NCBI RefSeq assembly: GCF_028890115.1
Contig: NZ_JARCJD010000013.1
Location: 1 to 64,000 of the forward strand
From: Phaeobacter sp. QD34_24
GTDB taxonomy: Bacteria > Pseudomonadota > Alphaproteobacteria > Rhodobacterales > Rhodobacteraceae
DNA length: 64,000 nucleotides
Direction: 5' to 3'
Each line of letters opens with the position of its first letter. Position 1 is the stretch's first letter. The position numbers and the translations under genes were made by a program. The notes beneath the pieces were generated by a model. The model did not search any database. It was not told the DNA's origin and saw only the letters and a program-made list of their open reading frames with translations. This document shows, piece by piece, positions 25,504-35,105 of the stretch.

Positions 25504-27549
25504 TCAGGTTGGTTCGCGCCGATTTCGAGCACTTCTGGTGTCGGTTGCCGATGACCGGGTGCGGGCGGTTGGCCCGGTGGGGATAGGGTCCGGTGCATGG
25601 ATGCCGTGATCGGTCTTCTCCCAGAAGAAGGGACGCGCCACCAGTTCATAGAGCGCCTTATAGGCGGCAATCGCCCCCATCGGATAGTAGAACAGAAGGG
25701 AGGGCGCCCATAGCGCAAGCCATCGCCGCCCTGTGATAAAGGCCGCAACCACGGCGGTGACCTGGTTCAGGAGTTCAAAGAACACCAGGCTGGCCGCCGC
25801 CAGCGACAGCCACAGGCCCGGCACGTTGCCTTCGCTGGGGTGGGGCAGGCCGAGGGCTAGCAGCCAGAAACTCCACAGAAACGGGGCAAGCAGAAACTGC
25901 CCGACGGAACAGAGAAAGAAGACCTGGAAGCCGCAGAATTGCCGCCAGCCCAGATCGCGGAGCAATTGCACGGGCGACCGCATGTGGACGAGATAGGTCA
26001 CCATGAAGCCTTTGAGCCACCGAGAGCGCTGCTTGATCCAGGGCCAGGGTCGCGCATTTGCCTCCTCATAGGTGGTGGAGGCCAGCATTTGCGTTCGATA
26101 CCCCGCCCGGCACAGGCGCACCCCCAGGTCCGCATCCTCGGTGACGTTATGCGCATCCCAGCCCCCGATCTGCTCCAGGATATCGCGGCGCACGAACATG
26201 GTTGTCCCGCCCAGCGGCACAACCAATCCCATGCGGGCGATGCCCTGCAGGATAATGCGGAACCAGCTGGCGTATTCCAGGGTGAAGCAGCGTGAGATCC
26301 AGGTGGCGCGCGGGTTGTAGTAATCCAGTACCCCCTGCAGACAGGCGATATCGGGCGTGGCCGTGGCAAAGCCATCTGCCACCCGATAGAGTTGATCGGG
26401 CACCGGGGCGTCCTCGGCATCCCAGACCCCGATGATGTCGCCCCGGCAGTGGTTCAGGGCATAGTTCAAGGCGCGCGGTTTCGTCTTCAGATCGCCGTAT
26501 TCGGGGACTTTCACCGTCTTGATCCACTTGGGCAGCTCTGCCGCCTGTACCGCAGCCCAGGTCACGCTGTCGTCTTCTTCCAGAACCAGGAAGACTTCCA
26601 GAAGATGGTGCGGATAGCGCAGCTTCCTGAGACGCCGCAGCAGGTCGCAGCTGATTTCGGCCTCCTTGTAAAGCGGCACCAGGACCGAAATCGGCGGCAG
26701 ATCCTTGTCTGTCCGCTGTTTCCGGCGGGGCAGAACGGGCTCAGGTTGCGGTCGCAGGGAACCTGCAATGCCCACCAGGCGAAAGCCCGTGAACAAGAGA
26801 AGGAGCACCAGGCTCAGGACGCAAAAGGCGGTAAATACCGTGAGCGGGAAAACCAGTGTCAGGCTGAATAGCAGCCCTGCAATGATCGCAAGACCTGTAT
26901 GCCGGTCGGTCTTGGACAGGAAGCGGCTGCTCAGGGCGAAGGGCACGCTGATACTGGCGTGCCGCGCCATCCCGTTTTGCAGATGCCTGTCCAAGAGCTC
27001 GAGAATCTGACCTTCTCTGGCGTGCACTGGAATGACGGTGCCGAACTGGCTTCGCAGGGAGCCCTGGATCACCTGCGCTTTGCTGAGGTCCGCCATGGCG
27101 ACGACAACCGCATCTCCCAGTTTCGCCAGGGGCAGCACGGCGTTTCGCAGCCAGAACCCCGGCGGCATCCGGTCTAGGAAACTCTTGTCTATCGTGGTCT
27201 GGTCGAGGTCGACATAGCGGAACCGGCCGTGATCTCCGGTCGTGGGTCTGGCCTCGCGGAGGGCAGGGCCGCCAGAAACACGGTTGCCGGGCGGCTGCGC
27301 CGCCGGGCCCTGTGGAAGGGTCTTGCCATGTCGGCGCAGGGTCAGTGCGCGCAGCGCCGTGTCTGGCTGCGCATGACTGCTCTTCGCCCGCAGAAGTGAA
27401 ACCGGGTCCGCGGCACCCTGCGGCGGACGGGCTAGGAATATGTCCTGATGCGTGCGCCCGCTGGGCCGTTGCGCGGCGCCTTTGCGGGCCAAAAGAGGCC
27501 GAAAGGACGGCATGACGGGGGGGCGAAATCCCCGCGTGTACTTACCCAT
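25504..27549 (-). CDS. Family 2 glycosyltransferase with N-terminal GspE_N/MshEN-like domain
   Basis: The 681-residue protein combines three parts. A basic, Pro/Arg-rich N-terminus (1-110) is followed by a GspE_N-like segment (about 110-195, with YVDLDQTTIDKSFLDRMPP and VVVAMADLSKAQVI). Then come two helices (about 215-265) and a membrane-embedded processive-type GT2 domain with VWDAEDAPVPDQL, TEDADLGVRLC and QRSRWLKG, followed by three or four C-terminal helices. The D, DxD-like, TED and QxxRW residues for catalysis are all present. This arrangement recalls NfrB-like polysaccharide synthases in which MshEN domains bind c-di-GMP. The signature half of MshEN is not recognisable here, so binding is uncertain. 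Confidence 0.82.
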   Translation of the reverse strand: MGKYTRGFRPPVMPSFRPLLARKGAAQRPSGRTHQDIFLARPPQGAADPVSLLRAKSSHAQPDTALRALTLRRHGKTLPQGPAAQPPGNRVSGGPALREARPTTGDHGRFRYVDLDQTTIDKSFLDRMPPGFWLRNAVLPLAKLGDAVVVAMADLSKAQVIQGSLRSQFGTVIPVHAREGQILELLDRHLQNGMARHASISVPFALSSRFLSKTDRHTGLAIIAGLLFSLTLVFPLTVFTAFCVLSLVLLLLFTGFRLVGIAGSLRPQPEPVLPRRKQRTDKDLPPISVLVPLYKEAEISCDLLRRLRKLRYPHHLLEVFLVLEEDDSVTWAAVQAAELPKWIKTVKVPEYGDLKTKPRALNYALNHCRGDIIGVWDAEDAPVPDQLYRVADGFATATPDIACLQGVLDYYNPRATWISRCFTLEYASWFRIILQGIARMGLVVPLGGTTMFVRRDILEQIGGWDAHNVTEDADLGVRLCRAGYRTQMLASTTYEEANARPWPWIKQRSRWLKGFMVTYLVHMRSPVQLLRDLGWRQFCGFQVFFLCSVGQFLLAPFLWSFWLLALGLPHPSEGNVPGLWLSLAAASLVFFELLNQVTAVVAAFITGRRWLALWAPSLLFYYPMGAIAAYKALYELVARPFFWEKTDHGIHAPDPIPTGPTARTRSSATDTRSARNRREPT

Positions 27550-27647
27550 GTTGAAACAATCCTAGGTGGCAACTTGGGTAAGCGTTTCCCGTCAAAGGTT
27601 AACAGAAAGTTAACCGCTGGCGGGAGGGCGTTGTTGAAGATGTGTTT

Positions 27648-28811
27648 TTACGCTTCTTTTCGTGCGGCCATGGCGTCCGCAAAACGTTCGAAAAGGTAAA
27701 AGCTGTCCTGCGGTCCCGGGCTGGCCTCGGGGTGGTGCTGCACCGAATAGATCGGGCGGCCCTTGACGGCGATTCCACAGTTGGAGCCGTCAAACAGCGA
27801 GACGTGAGTCTCCTCCACGCCCTCGGGCAGGGACTGGGCATCCACCGCGAACCCGTGGTTCATCGAGGTGATCTCCACCTTGCCGGTGGCATGTTCCTTG
27901 ACGGGGTGGTTGGCGCCATGGTGGCCGTGGTTCATCTTTACGGTCTTGCCGCCAAGCGCCAGTGCCAGCATCTGGTGGCCAAGGCAGATCCCGAACATCG
28001 GCAGATCGGTGGTGTCCAGGATCGTCTTGATCATCGGCACGGCATATGCGCCGGTGGCGGCCGGGTCGCCCGGACCGTTGGAGAGGAACACGCCATCGGG
28101 ATTATGGGCCAGCACCTCTTCGGCCGTGGCGGTCGCGGGCAGCACGGTCACATCGCAGCCAGCGCTGGCTAGGCAGCGCAGGATGTTGCGCTTGGCACCA
28201 TAATCGACGGCGACCACTTTGTGCTTGGGGGCCTCCTGACGGCTGTAACCATCGGGCCAGGCCCACCGCATCTCATCCCAGCGGTAGCTTTGCGCGCAGG
28301 TGACGTCCTTGGCCAGGTCCAGACCTTCAAGGCCGGACCATTCGCGCGCCGAGGCGACCAGCGCCTCCACGTCGAAATTGCCGTCCGGGTCATGGGCCAG
28401 TGCGGCGTGGGGCGCACCCTGCTGGCGGATCGCGCGGGTCAGGCGGCGGGTGTCGATACCGCCGATGGCGATGCGGCCGGTGCGGGTGAGCCAGGCTTTC
28501 AGCTCTTCGGTCGCGCGCCAGTTGGAGGCCAGCGTCGGATCCCATTTCACCACCATGCCGGCCGCGACGGGATCGCCGGTCTCGTCATCCTCGGGGGTGA
28601 CGCCGGTATTGCCGATATGGGGGAAGGTGAAGGTCACGATCTGCCCCGCATAGGAGGGATCGGTCATGATCTCCTGATAGCCGGTCATCGCGGTGTTGAA
28701 ACACAGCTCTGCCACGCATCGTCCGGTGGCGCCGAACCCAATTCCGTAAAAGACGGTTCCATCGGCAAGCGCCAGGCATGCGGTTGGCTTGGACGGTGCG
28801 GTATCGGCCAT
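27648..28811 (-). CDS. carA: Carbamoyl-phosphate synthase small subunit
   Basis: CarA hydrolyses glutamine and passes ammonia to CarB for carbamoyl phosphate synthesis (arginine and pyrimidines). The 387-residue protein has the N-terminal CPSase_sm domain (ALADGTVFYGIGFGATG, TGYQEIMTDPSYAGQ) and a class I glutaminase with catalytic Cys in MFGICLGHQMLALALGG and His/Glu in YSVQHHPEASPGP. The start at 28811 is preceded by GGAGAG. carB is not in the window. It is divergent from yqeY. Carbamoyl phosphate is also the donor for the carbamoyltransferase at the left edge. Confidence 0.96.
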   Translation of the reverse strand: MADTAPSKPTACLALADGTVFYGIGFGATGRCVAELCFNTAMTGYQEIMTDPSYAGQIVTFTFPHIGNTGVTPEDDETGDPVAAGMVVKWDPTLASNWRATEELKAWLTRTGRIAIGGIDTRRLTRAIRQQGAPHAALAHDPDGNFDVEALVASAREWSGLEGLDLAKDVTCAQSYRWDEMRWAWPDGYSRQEAPKHKVVAVDYGAKRNILRCLASAGCDVTVLPATATAEEVLAHNPDGVFLSNGPGDPAATGAYAVPMIKTILDTTDLPMFGICLGHQMLALALGGKTVKMNHGHHGANHPVKEHATGKVEITSMNHGFAVDAQSLPEGVEETHVSLFDGSNCGIAVKGRPIYSVQHHPEASPGPQDSFYLFERFADAMAARKEA

Positions 28812-28994
28812 GACACGACTCTCCATGAGGTGAAATTCAAGGGCTTGTAGGGGCAGGGGCATGGCGGGTCAAGGGCGGCCTTCATGCCTGCGGCAATGCA
28901 GGCCGATCGGGCGGTTTTGAGCCCGCGCTTGAAATGCGCAATCCAATTGGGTAAAGCTCCGAATTCCGATGCCATGGGGATGGGTAGATACCAA

Positions 28995-29468
28995 ATGGAT
29001 ACGCGTACACGGGTCAATCAAGCCTTGAAACAGGCGATGAAGGATAAGGCCGCCGCGCGGCTGGCCACGCTTCGTCTGATCAACGCCGCCATCAAGGACC
29101 GGGAAATCGCCGCACGCGGCGAGGGCGAGGATGCCAGCATCGATGATGCCGATATCCTTGGAATCCTCGGCAAGATGACCAAGCAGCGCAACGAAAGTGC
29201 GCGCGCCTACGAGGAAGGCGGCCGTCTTGATCTGGCAGAACGCGAGTTGGCGGAGATCGCCATCATCGAGGAATTCCTGCCCAAGCAGCTGGACGAGGAA
29301 GAGATCCGCCAGGCGGTCAAATCCGCCGTCGGCGAGGTCGGCGCCGACTCGATCCGCGATATGGGCAAGGTGATGGGGGTTCTGAAAGCCAAATACACAG
29401 GCCAGATGGATTTCGGCCGTGTTGGTCCCATGGTCAAGGACGAGCTGTGCTCCGAGGGGGGCTGCTGA
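28995..29468 (+). CDS. YqeY/GatB-domain protein
   Basis: The 157-residue protein is a YqeY-type member of the GatB_Yqey family: MDTRTRVNQALKQAMKDKA at the N-terminus, LRLINAAIKDREI, and IIEEFLPKQLDEEEI toward the middle, ending in the small GatB-like tail. Such stand-alone proteins are thought to interact with tRNA-related machinery; the precise role is unsettled. An upstream in-frame ATG at 28980 is an alternative start. It is divergent from carA and followed by a clear terminator. Confidence 0.88.
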   Translation: MDTRTRVNQALKQAMKDKAAARLATLRLINAAIKDREIAARGEGEDASIDDADILGILGKMTKQRNESARAYEEGGRLDLAERELAEIAIIEEFLPKQLDEEEIRQAVKSAVGEVGADSIRDMGKVMGVLKAKYTGQMDFGRVGPMVKDELCSEGGC

Positions 29469-29506
29469 GCCCCCTGTCAGTTTCAAGCCGTTTTCGACGA
29501 ACGACT

Positions 29507-29534
29507 AAAAGGCCCGCCAGGTTGCGGGCTTTTT
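29507..29534 (+). terminator. Rho-independent terminator after yqeY
   Basis: GCCCGC (29512-29517) and GCGGGC (29524-29529) form a stem with a 6-base loop. It is preceded by AAAA and followed by TTTTT (29530-29534). It lies 39 bases after the yqeY stop and before the convergent prephenate dehydrogenase gene. Confidence 0.85.
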
Positions 29535-29544
29535 CGTGTCCGGC

Positions 29545-30291
29545 TTACGGATCTGCGGGTGGAACCAGCGCGCTGGCCCGGCGCAGGAACTCCTCGCGCA
29601 CATGGGCCGCAAAAGGGTTCGCCTCTGCAATGGCCGAGAAGACGCCCGGCGGATCGCCCTGAACCATCTGGGCGGCTTCTACCAGGAGATCGAAACTGGC
29701 GGTTGTCATGCGGGCGGGCAAGGGCCCCATGTCGGCAAGGGTGCGGGCGATCAGATGGGTCAACCCCTGCACCGTCGCCGCCTCGCGGTCATGATCTTCT
29801 GGCGAGGTCAGGATGACGTGCAGCCCCAGGCTGCGGCGCAGGAAGGCGGCCAGGGCCAGATGGGACCGCCCGCGAATGTTGCACAGGGCGATCTTGTGCC
29901 CGGCAATGCCACGGGCCGCGCTCTGCGGGCCGAACAGCGGATGGGTGCCGACCAGCTCCACATGGTCCGGCAGTTCGCGGCGCATGATCCGGCAGGGCTC
30001 CAGCTTGACCGAGCCGACATCCGCAACGATTGCACCGGGAGAAAGATACGGCCGGATCTCCTGGCAGAGGGCGTGCATGGCCTGCACCGGCACCGCGAGG
30101 ATCACCAGCGGGCAGCGCGCGGCCTCTGCCAGGCTGCCACGGCGCAGGGGCGGTGCCAGGTCGGGGCCGCCGCTCAGGGCCGGATCACAGACGATCAGTG
30201 GCACATGGCTGGCCAGATGCCGGGCGATCAGTCGGCCAAAGGCGCCAAAGCCAAAGAGACCGACGGAAGGAATATGCGAAGGTGGGGTCAT
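29545..30291 (-). CDS. Prephenate dehydrogenase family protein (TyrA-like)
   Basis: The 248-residue protein has an NAD(P)-binding Rossmann start (VGLFGFGAFGRLIARHLA) and the family segments IVADVGSVK and ELVGTHPLFGPQSA, matching the prephenate/arogenate dehydrogenase fold. It is shorter than typical TyrA enzymes (about 300), with a reduced C-terminal dimerisation part, and resembles a second, compact TyrA-like paralogue found in marine Rhodobacteraceae. The start at 30291 is preceded by GGAG; the upstream open frame adds 25 unlikely residues. Activity on prephenate is inferred from family only. Confidence 0.8.
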   Translation of the reverse strand: MTPPSHIPSVGLFGFGAFGRLIARHLASHVPLIVCDPALSGGPDLAPPLRRGSLAEAARCPLVILAVPVQAMHALCQEIRPYLSPGAIVADVGSVKLEPCRIMRRELPDHVELVGTHPLFGPQSAARGIAGHKIALCNIRGRSHLALAAFLRRSLGLHVILTSPEDHDREAATVQGLTHLIARTLADMGPLPARMTTASFDLLVEAAQMVQGDPPGVFSAIAEANPFAAHVREEFLRRASALVPPADP

Positions 30292-30499
30292 GGGAACTCC
30301 GGCTTGCCACGATGCCGGAGGGGTGTCTGTTCTGGTTTTGACCGCCGGATCGCGGCGGTTGAACATCAGGAAAGGGAAATGCGACCGCCGTTATGGAAAC
30401 GGGCGGTAATAAACGGTGCTGAAAAGAGGCGTCGTTTTACACATGGCATCGGCTTAGCCCGTGTGACAGGCAAAGTCAAAACCGGGTTTCATGCCGGGG

Positions 30500-30994
30500 T
30501 CACGGGCGCAGCGCCCTTTGCAGATCGTCAAACAGGGCCTTGCGCTCATCCTCGGACAGGAAGGCGCCGATCTCCACCTCGCGCCCACCGCCGCGCAGGG
30601 TGACGTAGTTCGGGACGGGGCCTTCATGGGGATGCAGCTGCACGGTGGTCCAATAGCGGTTGCAGTGCCAGCTTTGGTGACCGCCACGGGGGCCTGTGCG
30701 CTCCAGCCGGGCCTCTTCGGGGCCGATGGTCAGCACCTCCAGGATCTGACGGTCGCGGCGGCTGCGGTCCAGTGCCCATTTCATGCCGAACAGGGCCACC
30801 AGCAGGAAGGGCAAGATCCCCCAAAGCACAAAGGAGCCAAGCAGGGGAAACAGCGGGATCACGATCAGCACCGCGGTGACGGCGAGGAACTTCACATAGC
30901 CTTCGGGCGGCAGCGACTGGTACGGCCACAGATGCAGCTCACGCGGGGCGGTGCTGTCCGGGGAAGCGGTGTCTGACGTCCAGTTGTAGGGCAT
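30500..30994 (-). CDS. DUF2244 integral membrane protein
   Basis: The 164-residue protein has the DUF2244 layout: a short soluble N-terminus, two close transmembrane helices (about 34-50 and 54-70), then a soluble C-terminal part with WCHCNRYWTTVQ-like WHCNRYWTTVQLH and the end VEIGAFLSEDERKALFDDL. In many alphaproteobacteria this family sits near cytochrome oxidase or endonuclease III genes; here ctaD is about 2.4 kb away. No biochemical role is known. Confidence 0.85.
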   Translation of the reverse strand: MPYNWTSDTASPDSTAPRELHLWPYQSLPPEGYVKFLAVTAVLIVIPLFPLLGSFVLWGILPFLLVALFGMKWALDRSRRDRQILEVLTIGPEEARLERTGPRGGHQSWHCNRYWTTVQLHPHEGPVPNYVTLRGGGREVEIGAFLSEDERKALFDDLQRALRP

Positions 30995-31072
30995 GGGGGT
31001 GTGATCGGTGGCTTCGGACTATGCCTTGAACTATGGGGTGGAGGCGGGCGTTTTCAAGGCGCGCTTTGTCGC

Positions 31073-31105
31073 AAAGAAAAGGCCCCGCAGCGGTGCAACG
31101 GGGCC
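31073..31105 (-). terminator. Rho-independent terminator after the RTX gene
   Basis: On the minus strand GGCCCCG (31105-31099) pairs with CGGGGCC (31087-31081) and is followed by TTTTCTTT. It lies 34 bases after the stop of the RTX protein gene and ends that transcript. Confidence 0.85.
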
Positions 31106-31139
31106 GATCCGATTTGAATGTCAAACCCCAAACGGGCGA

Positions 31140-33194
31140 TCAGAACAGGAAGTCGTCAGCTCCCAGATCCGCCAGGTCCACGCCGCGAAGGATCAGCGTG
31201 TTGTCACTCAGGTCGTCGATCAGAACGCTGTTGCCACGCTGGCTCAGGTGTCCGCCGGTTGTCAGGTCGCCAAAATCACTGATGCCTGCGATGGCAGACA
31301 GGTCGATCTGGTCGGCGTCGTCTCTGGCATCAAAATCGCGGATCACGGCGTCACCGCCTTCAAAGACGAAGAGGTCGGCGTCATCGCCGCCAAACACGGT
31401 GTCCGCACCTGCAATGGTCAGCTCATCCGAGCCGCTGCCGCCGCGCATCCAGTCTGCGCCCTTGTCGCCGGACAGCGTGTCATCGCCAAAGCCGCCGCGC
31501 AGGCTGTCGGCTCCGAAACCGCCAGAGAGCGCGTCATTGCCATGGCCGCCGCGCAACCGGTCATCGCCCTGGGCGCCGGAGAGGATGTCATCCCCCTCAC
31601 CGCCGCGGATCAGGTCATCGCCGCCACGCCCGTTCAATTGGTCATCGCCCGCGCGCCCCCGGATCAGATCATCGCCAAAGCCGCCCGCGAGCGTATCGTC
31701 ATCCTCGGTTCCGATGATTTCGGCTCCCAGCGCCAGATCGAACAGGGCGGTGGTGCCCGAGATCTCATAGGACACCGCGATCTGCGGACGACCGGTTTCG
31801 CTGTCGGCGGCCTCGATGAAGGTGATCACCTCAGGCGAGACATTGCCGTCGCCTTGGCCTTCGATGTAGTCGAGGAACCGGGCTTCGGCGGGATCGGTGA
31901 TATCGTAGATCATGATGCCGCTGTCGCGTTCCAGCCCGATGAAGGCCAGGGTGCGCCCGTCGATTTCGCCAACGGTGATGGCTTCCGGTTCGGGGCCCTT
32001 GTTGTCCGAACGGTTCTCATCGATCACATCGTCCTCATCGGAGGGGTAGTCATCGTTGTTAAAGGCGTTGGCCGGGCGCAGCTGCGAGATCAGGGTTTCG
32101 AACTCATTGCCGCTGTCGAAGACCACATTGCCCTCTGCATCGAAGATGGTGAAGGAACGCGACCCGTAGGAGTGCAGCACGTCGATATCGCCGTCGCCAT
32201 CGGTGTCGCCATCGATGATCGAGACATTCAGACGCTCCAGCCCGTCGGTGTCCACGGAGGCGTCGATCGAAACCCCATCCACCTCGCCATCAAGGATATC
32301 GCCGACGCGGGCCGCTTCGCCGCCCTCGTCGAAATCGCCGCGGTCGTCGCCTTCATTGGCGGTCAGGAAATAGGTCTGGCCGCCGATTTCCGCCGTGGCA
32401 ATCGCATCGGGCATGCGCAGGCCCTGGACGGTCCAGGTCTGGATGTTGATGGCGTTGTCCTCGTCAGATGCATCCAGGCCAAACCCGTCAACGGAATGGT
32501 CCGAGGTGCCGAGTGGCAGGATTTCACTCCAGGACATGGTCTCAAGGCTGAAGACGGCAACCGCGTTGGCTTCCTGAAGGGTCACGTAGAGGTTCCCGTC
32601 CGCGCCCTGGGCTATGTATTCGGGTTCGAAATCGGTGGAGGGCAGGGTATCGGGGAAGATCCGCACACCTGCGTCACGCAAATCGTCAACCTGGGAATCA
32701 AAGGCCTCAAAGCCGAAGGTTTCGACGTCACCGGTGGCGACATTGATGATCGAGATCGAGCCCGCCGGATCGCCATCTTCGGTCCGTTCGCCTTCGTTGG
32801 CGACAAAGATATAGGCGCCATCATCCGAGAAGGTGACCATGTCAGGAAGGTTGCCCGCCTCATGGACCGTGGGGGCCGCGTCGAGATCGTCCAGATCATA
32901 GAGAACGACAAAGCCGTTTTCATCCGCGTCGTCATTTTCGATCGCAACGGCAATGCCCGCCTCGGACACGCTGACGGAATTCATGCCGCCGTAGCCGGTG
33001 ATCTCGGTGAGGTCGAGGGATCGGACCAGGGCATTGTCCACAAGATCGAAGATGTCGATGCGGTCCTGTTCGCCATTGGTCACATAAAGGCGGTCGCCGT
33101 GATGCGAAACAACTTCGGAGCCGCCTTCGCCAATGCCGCTGTCAAAGCGGGTCACCAGTTGGGCGTTGATGTTGGGATAGGTTGCGGTGGTCAT
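31140..33194 (-). CDS. Secreted choice-of-anchor I family protein with RTX calcium-binding repeats
   Basis: The 684-residue protein has an N-terminal beta-propeller-like region of the choice-of-anchor I type (about 10-485), full of NEGE, SDDGAYIFVANEGE and PDAIATAEIGG-type blades with many Asp. It is followed by about ten GGxGxDxL nonapeptides (about 490-590), which bind calcium, and a C-terminus ending DDFLF typical of type I secretion substrates. No cleavable signal peptide is present, fitting a type I exporter. The start at 33194 has AGGGGAATTC upstream. It is acidic throughout, as usual for extracellular marine proteins. The function may be adhesion or an extracellular hydrolase; catalytic residues are not evident. 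No type I exporter gene is adjacent. Confidence 0.88.
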   Translation of the reverse strand: MTTATYPNINAQLVTRFDSGIGEGGSEVVSHHGDRLYVTNGEQDRIDIFDLVDNALVRSLDLTEITGYGGMNSVSVSEAGIAVAIENDDADENGFVVLYDLDDLDAAPTVHEAGNLPDMVTFSDDGAYIFVANEGERTEDGDPAGSISIINVATGDVETFGFEAFDSQVDDLRDAGVRIFPDTLPSTDFEPEYIAQGADGNLYVTLQEANAVAVFSLETMSWSEILPLGTSDHSVDGFGLDASDEDNAINIQTWTVQGLRMPDAIATAEIGGQTYFLTANEGDDRGDFDEGGEAARVGDILDGEVDGVSIDASVDTDGLERLNVSIIDGDTDGDGDIDVLHSYGSRSFTIFDAEGNVVFDSGNEFETLISQLRPANAFNNDDYPSDEDDVIDENRSDNKGPEPEAITVGEIDGRTLAFIGLERDSGIMIYDITDPAEARFLDYIEGQGDGNVSPEVITFIEAADSETGRPQIAVSYEISGTTALFDLALGAEIIGTEDDDTLAGGFGDDLIRGRAGDDQLNGRGGDDLIRGGEGDDILSGAQGDDRLRGGHGNDALSGGFGADSLRGGFGDDTLSGDKGADWMRGGSGSDELTIAGADTVFGGDDADLFVFEGGDAVIRDFDARDDADQIDLSAIAGISDFGDLTTGGHLSQRGNSVLIDDLSDNTLILRGVDLADLGADDFLF

Positions 33195-33307
33195 GAATTC
33201 CCCTTTCGGCAACACGAAATCAGTCCGGTTGCCCGCGACCTGGCGGCGCGGGCGAGATGCCAGCGGGGTAGGGGGTGAATGTAAAACCCAAAAGACAGTT
33301 TCGCTAC

Positions 33308-33339
33308 GGTTTCATGGCAGGCGGTGGCGGCATGAAACC
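33308..33339. repeat. 9-bp perfect inverted repeat upstream of the RTX gene
   Basis: GGTTTCATG (33308-33316) and CATGAAACC (33331-33339) form a perfect inverted repeat with a 14-base GC-rich spacer. It lies about 115 bases upstream of the RTX start and just beyond the ctaD terminator. It could be an operator or an early transcript hairpin. Confidence 0.4.
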
Positions 33340-33345
33340 AATAGG

Positions 33346-33377
33346 AAAGGCCCCGGAGAGGTATCTCCGGGGCCTTT
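33346..33377. terminator. Bidirectional-looking terminator after ctaD
   Basis: AAAGGCCCCGGAGA (33346-33359) and TCTCCGGGGCCTTT (33364-33377) form a perfect 14-bp stem with a 4-base loop. The stem is flanked by A-rich and T-rich sides. It follows the ctaD stop by about 25 bases on the minus strand. Confidence 0.88.
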
Positions 33378-33401
33378 TTGATCGTGATGGCGAACCACCT
33401 T

Positions 33402-35105
33402 TTAGTGAGAGTGGGATTTGTCCCAGTCTTCCTGCTTGGGCAGGATTTCAAAGGTGTGCTCGGGCGGCGGAGAGGGCAGGGTCCACTCCAGCGTATCCGC
33501 ATATTCGTTCCAGTAGTTGTTCTGGGTGACACGTGCGCCGCGCAGCAGCGAGTAGATCACCACACCGAAGAAGAACACGAAGGATGCGAAGGAAATGAAC
33601 GCGCCATAGGACGAGATCTTGTTCCAGTAGGCAAAGCCTTCGGGATAGTCGATGTAACGGCGCGGCATACCCTGACGACCCAGGAAGTGCTGGGGGAAGA
33701 AGGTGATGTTTGCACCGATGAAGAACAGCCAGAAGTGAATCTGTGCGCCCAGTTCGGAGTACTGACGACCGGTCATCTTGCCGAAGTAGAAGTAGATACC
33801 GGCGAAGATCGCGAAGACGGCGCCCAGGCTCATCACATAGTGGAAGTGAGCAACCACATAGTAGGTGTCGTGATAGGCACGGTCCACGGCCGCCTGGGAC
33901 AGAACCACACCGGTCACACCACCGACGGTGAACAGGAACAGGAAGCCGAAGGCGAACATCATCGGCGCCTTGAACTCGATCGAGCCGCCCCACATGGTGG
34001 CGATCCACGAGAAGACCTTAACGCCGGTCGGAACCGCGATCACCATGGTGGCCAGCATGAAGTAGGCCTGCTGGTTCAGCGACATGCCGACGGTGTACAT
34101 GTGGTGCGCCCAGACGACGAAGCCCAGAACACCGATCGCGATGATGGCCCAGACCATCGGCAGGTAGCCGAAGACCGGCTTGCGCGCGAAGGTGGCGATC
34201 ACGTGAGAGATGATGCCGAAACCGGGCAGGATCACGATGTAGACTTCCGGGTGGCCGAAGAACCACAGGATGTGCTGATACAGGATCGGGTCACCACCGC
34301 CTGCGGGATCGAAGAAGGTGAAGCCGAAGTTGCGGTCCATCAGCAGCATGGTGATGGCGCCCGCCAGAACCGGCAGGGACAGCAGGATCAGCCAGGAGGT
34401 GACGAAGATCGACCAGGAGAACAGCGGCACCTTGAACAGGGTCATGCCGGGGGCACGCATGTTCAGGAAGGTGGTGATCATGTTGATCGCGCCGAGGATC
34501 GACGAGGCACCCGAGACGTGGACGGCGAAGATCGCCAGGTCCATCGAGAAGCCGCCCTCATTGGTGGACAGCGGCGGGTAGAGAACCCAGCCCACGCCCG
34601 AGCCCATCTGGTCGTTGCCGCCCGGTGCCAGCACCGAGGCAACCGCCAGCGAGGTACCGGCCACATAGAGCCAGAAGCTGAGGTTGTTCATCCGCGGGAA
34701 CGCCATGTCCGGCGCGCCGATCTGCAGCGGCATGAAGTAGTTGCCGAAACCGCCGAACAGTGCCGGAATCACCACGAAGAACATCATCAGGATGCCGTGG
34801 GCGGTGATCATCACGTTCCAGAGGTGACCGTTCGGGGTACATTCACCCGGAACCGATGCCGCCATCGAGCTCAGGAACCCGCTGATGAAGCCTTTGTCCA
34901 GGTGCTCCATGCACATGTACTGAACGCCGGGGTCCATCAGCTCCATCCGCATGAATACGGTGAACGCGACGGAAATGAAACCTGCAAGCGCCGAAACGAT
35001 CAGGTAGAGAATGCCGATATCCTTATGGTTCGTGCTCATGAACCAGCGGGTAAAGAACCCCCGCTCGTCCTCATGGCCGTGACCATGAATGGCTGCGTCT
35101 GCCAT
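33402..35105 (-). CDS. ctaD: Cytochrome c oxidase subunit I (aa3 type)
   Basis: The 567-residue membrane protein has twelve helices and carries the heme-copper centre. The [11 protein letters not shown] segment holds the CuB His, the proton-channel Glu and the crosslinked Tyr of A1-type oxidases. HH in [10 protein letters not shown] gives two further CuB ligands, and [11 protein letters not shown] carries the heme ligands. STNHKDIG near the N-terminus is the usual subunit I start. It is the terminal oxidase for aerobic respiration; subunits II and III are not in the window. An FNR-type box lies 109 bases upstream. Confidence 0.98.
   Translation of the reverse strand: MADAAIHGHGHEDERGFFTRWFMSTNHKDIGILYLIVSALAGFISVAFTVFMRMELMDPGVQYMCMEHLDKGFISGFLSSMAASVPGECTPNGHLWNVMITAHGILMMFFVVIPALFGGFGNYFMPLQIGAPDMAFPRMNNLSFWLYVAGTSLAVASVLAPGGNDQMGSGVGWVLYPPLSTNEGGFSMDLAIFAVHVSGASSILGAINMITTFLNMRAPGMTLFKVPLFSWSIFVTSWLILLSLPVLAGAITMLLMDRNFGFTFFDPAGGGDPILYQHILWFFGHPEVYIVILPGFGIISHVIATFARKPVFGYLPMVWAIIAIGVLGFVVWAHHMYTVGMSLNQQAYFMLATMVIAVPTGVKVFSWIATMWGGSIEFKAPMMFAFGFLFLFTVGGVTGVVLSQAAVDRAYHDTYYVVAHFHYVMSLGAVFAIFAGIYFYFGKMTGRQYSELGAQIHFWLFFIGANITFFPQHFLGRQGMPRRYIDYPEGFAYWNKISSYGAFISFASFVFFFGVVIYSLLRGARVTQNNYWNEYADTLEWTLPSPPPEHTFEILPKQEDWDKSHSH

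Noticed and set aside
31008..33278. Long plus-strand open frame opposite the RTX gene
   Set aside because: High-GC antisense frame; the minus strand has clear RTX repeats, a ribosome binding site and a terminator.
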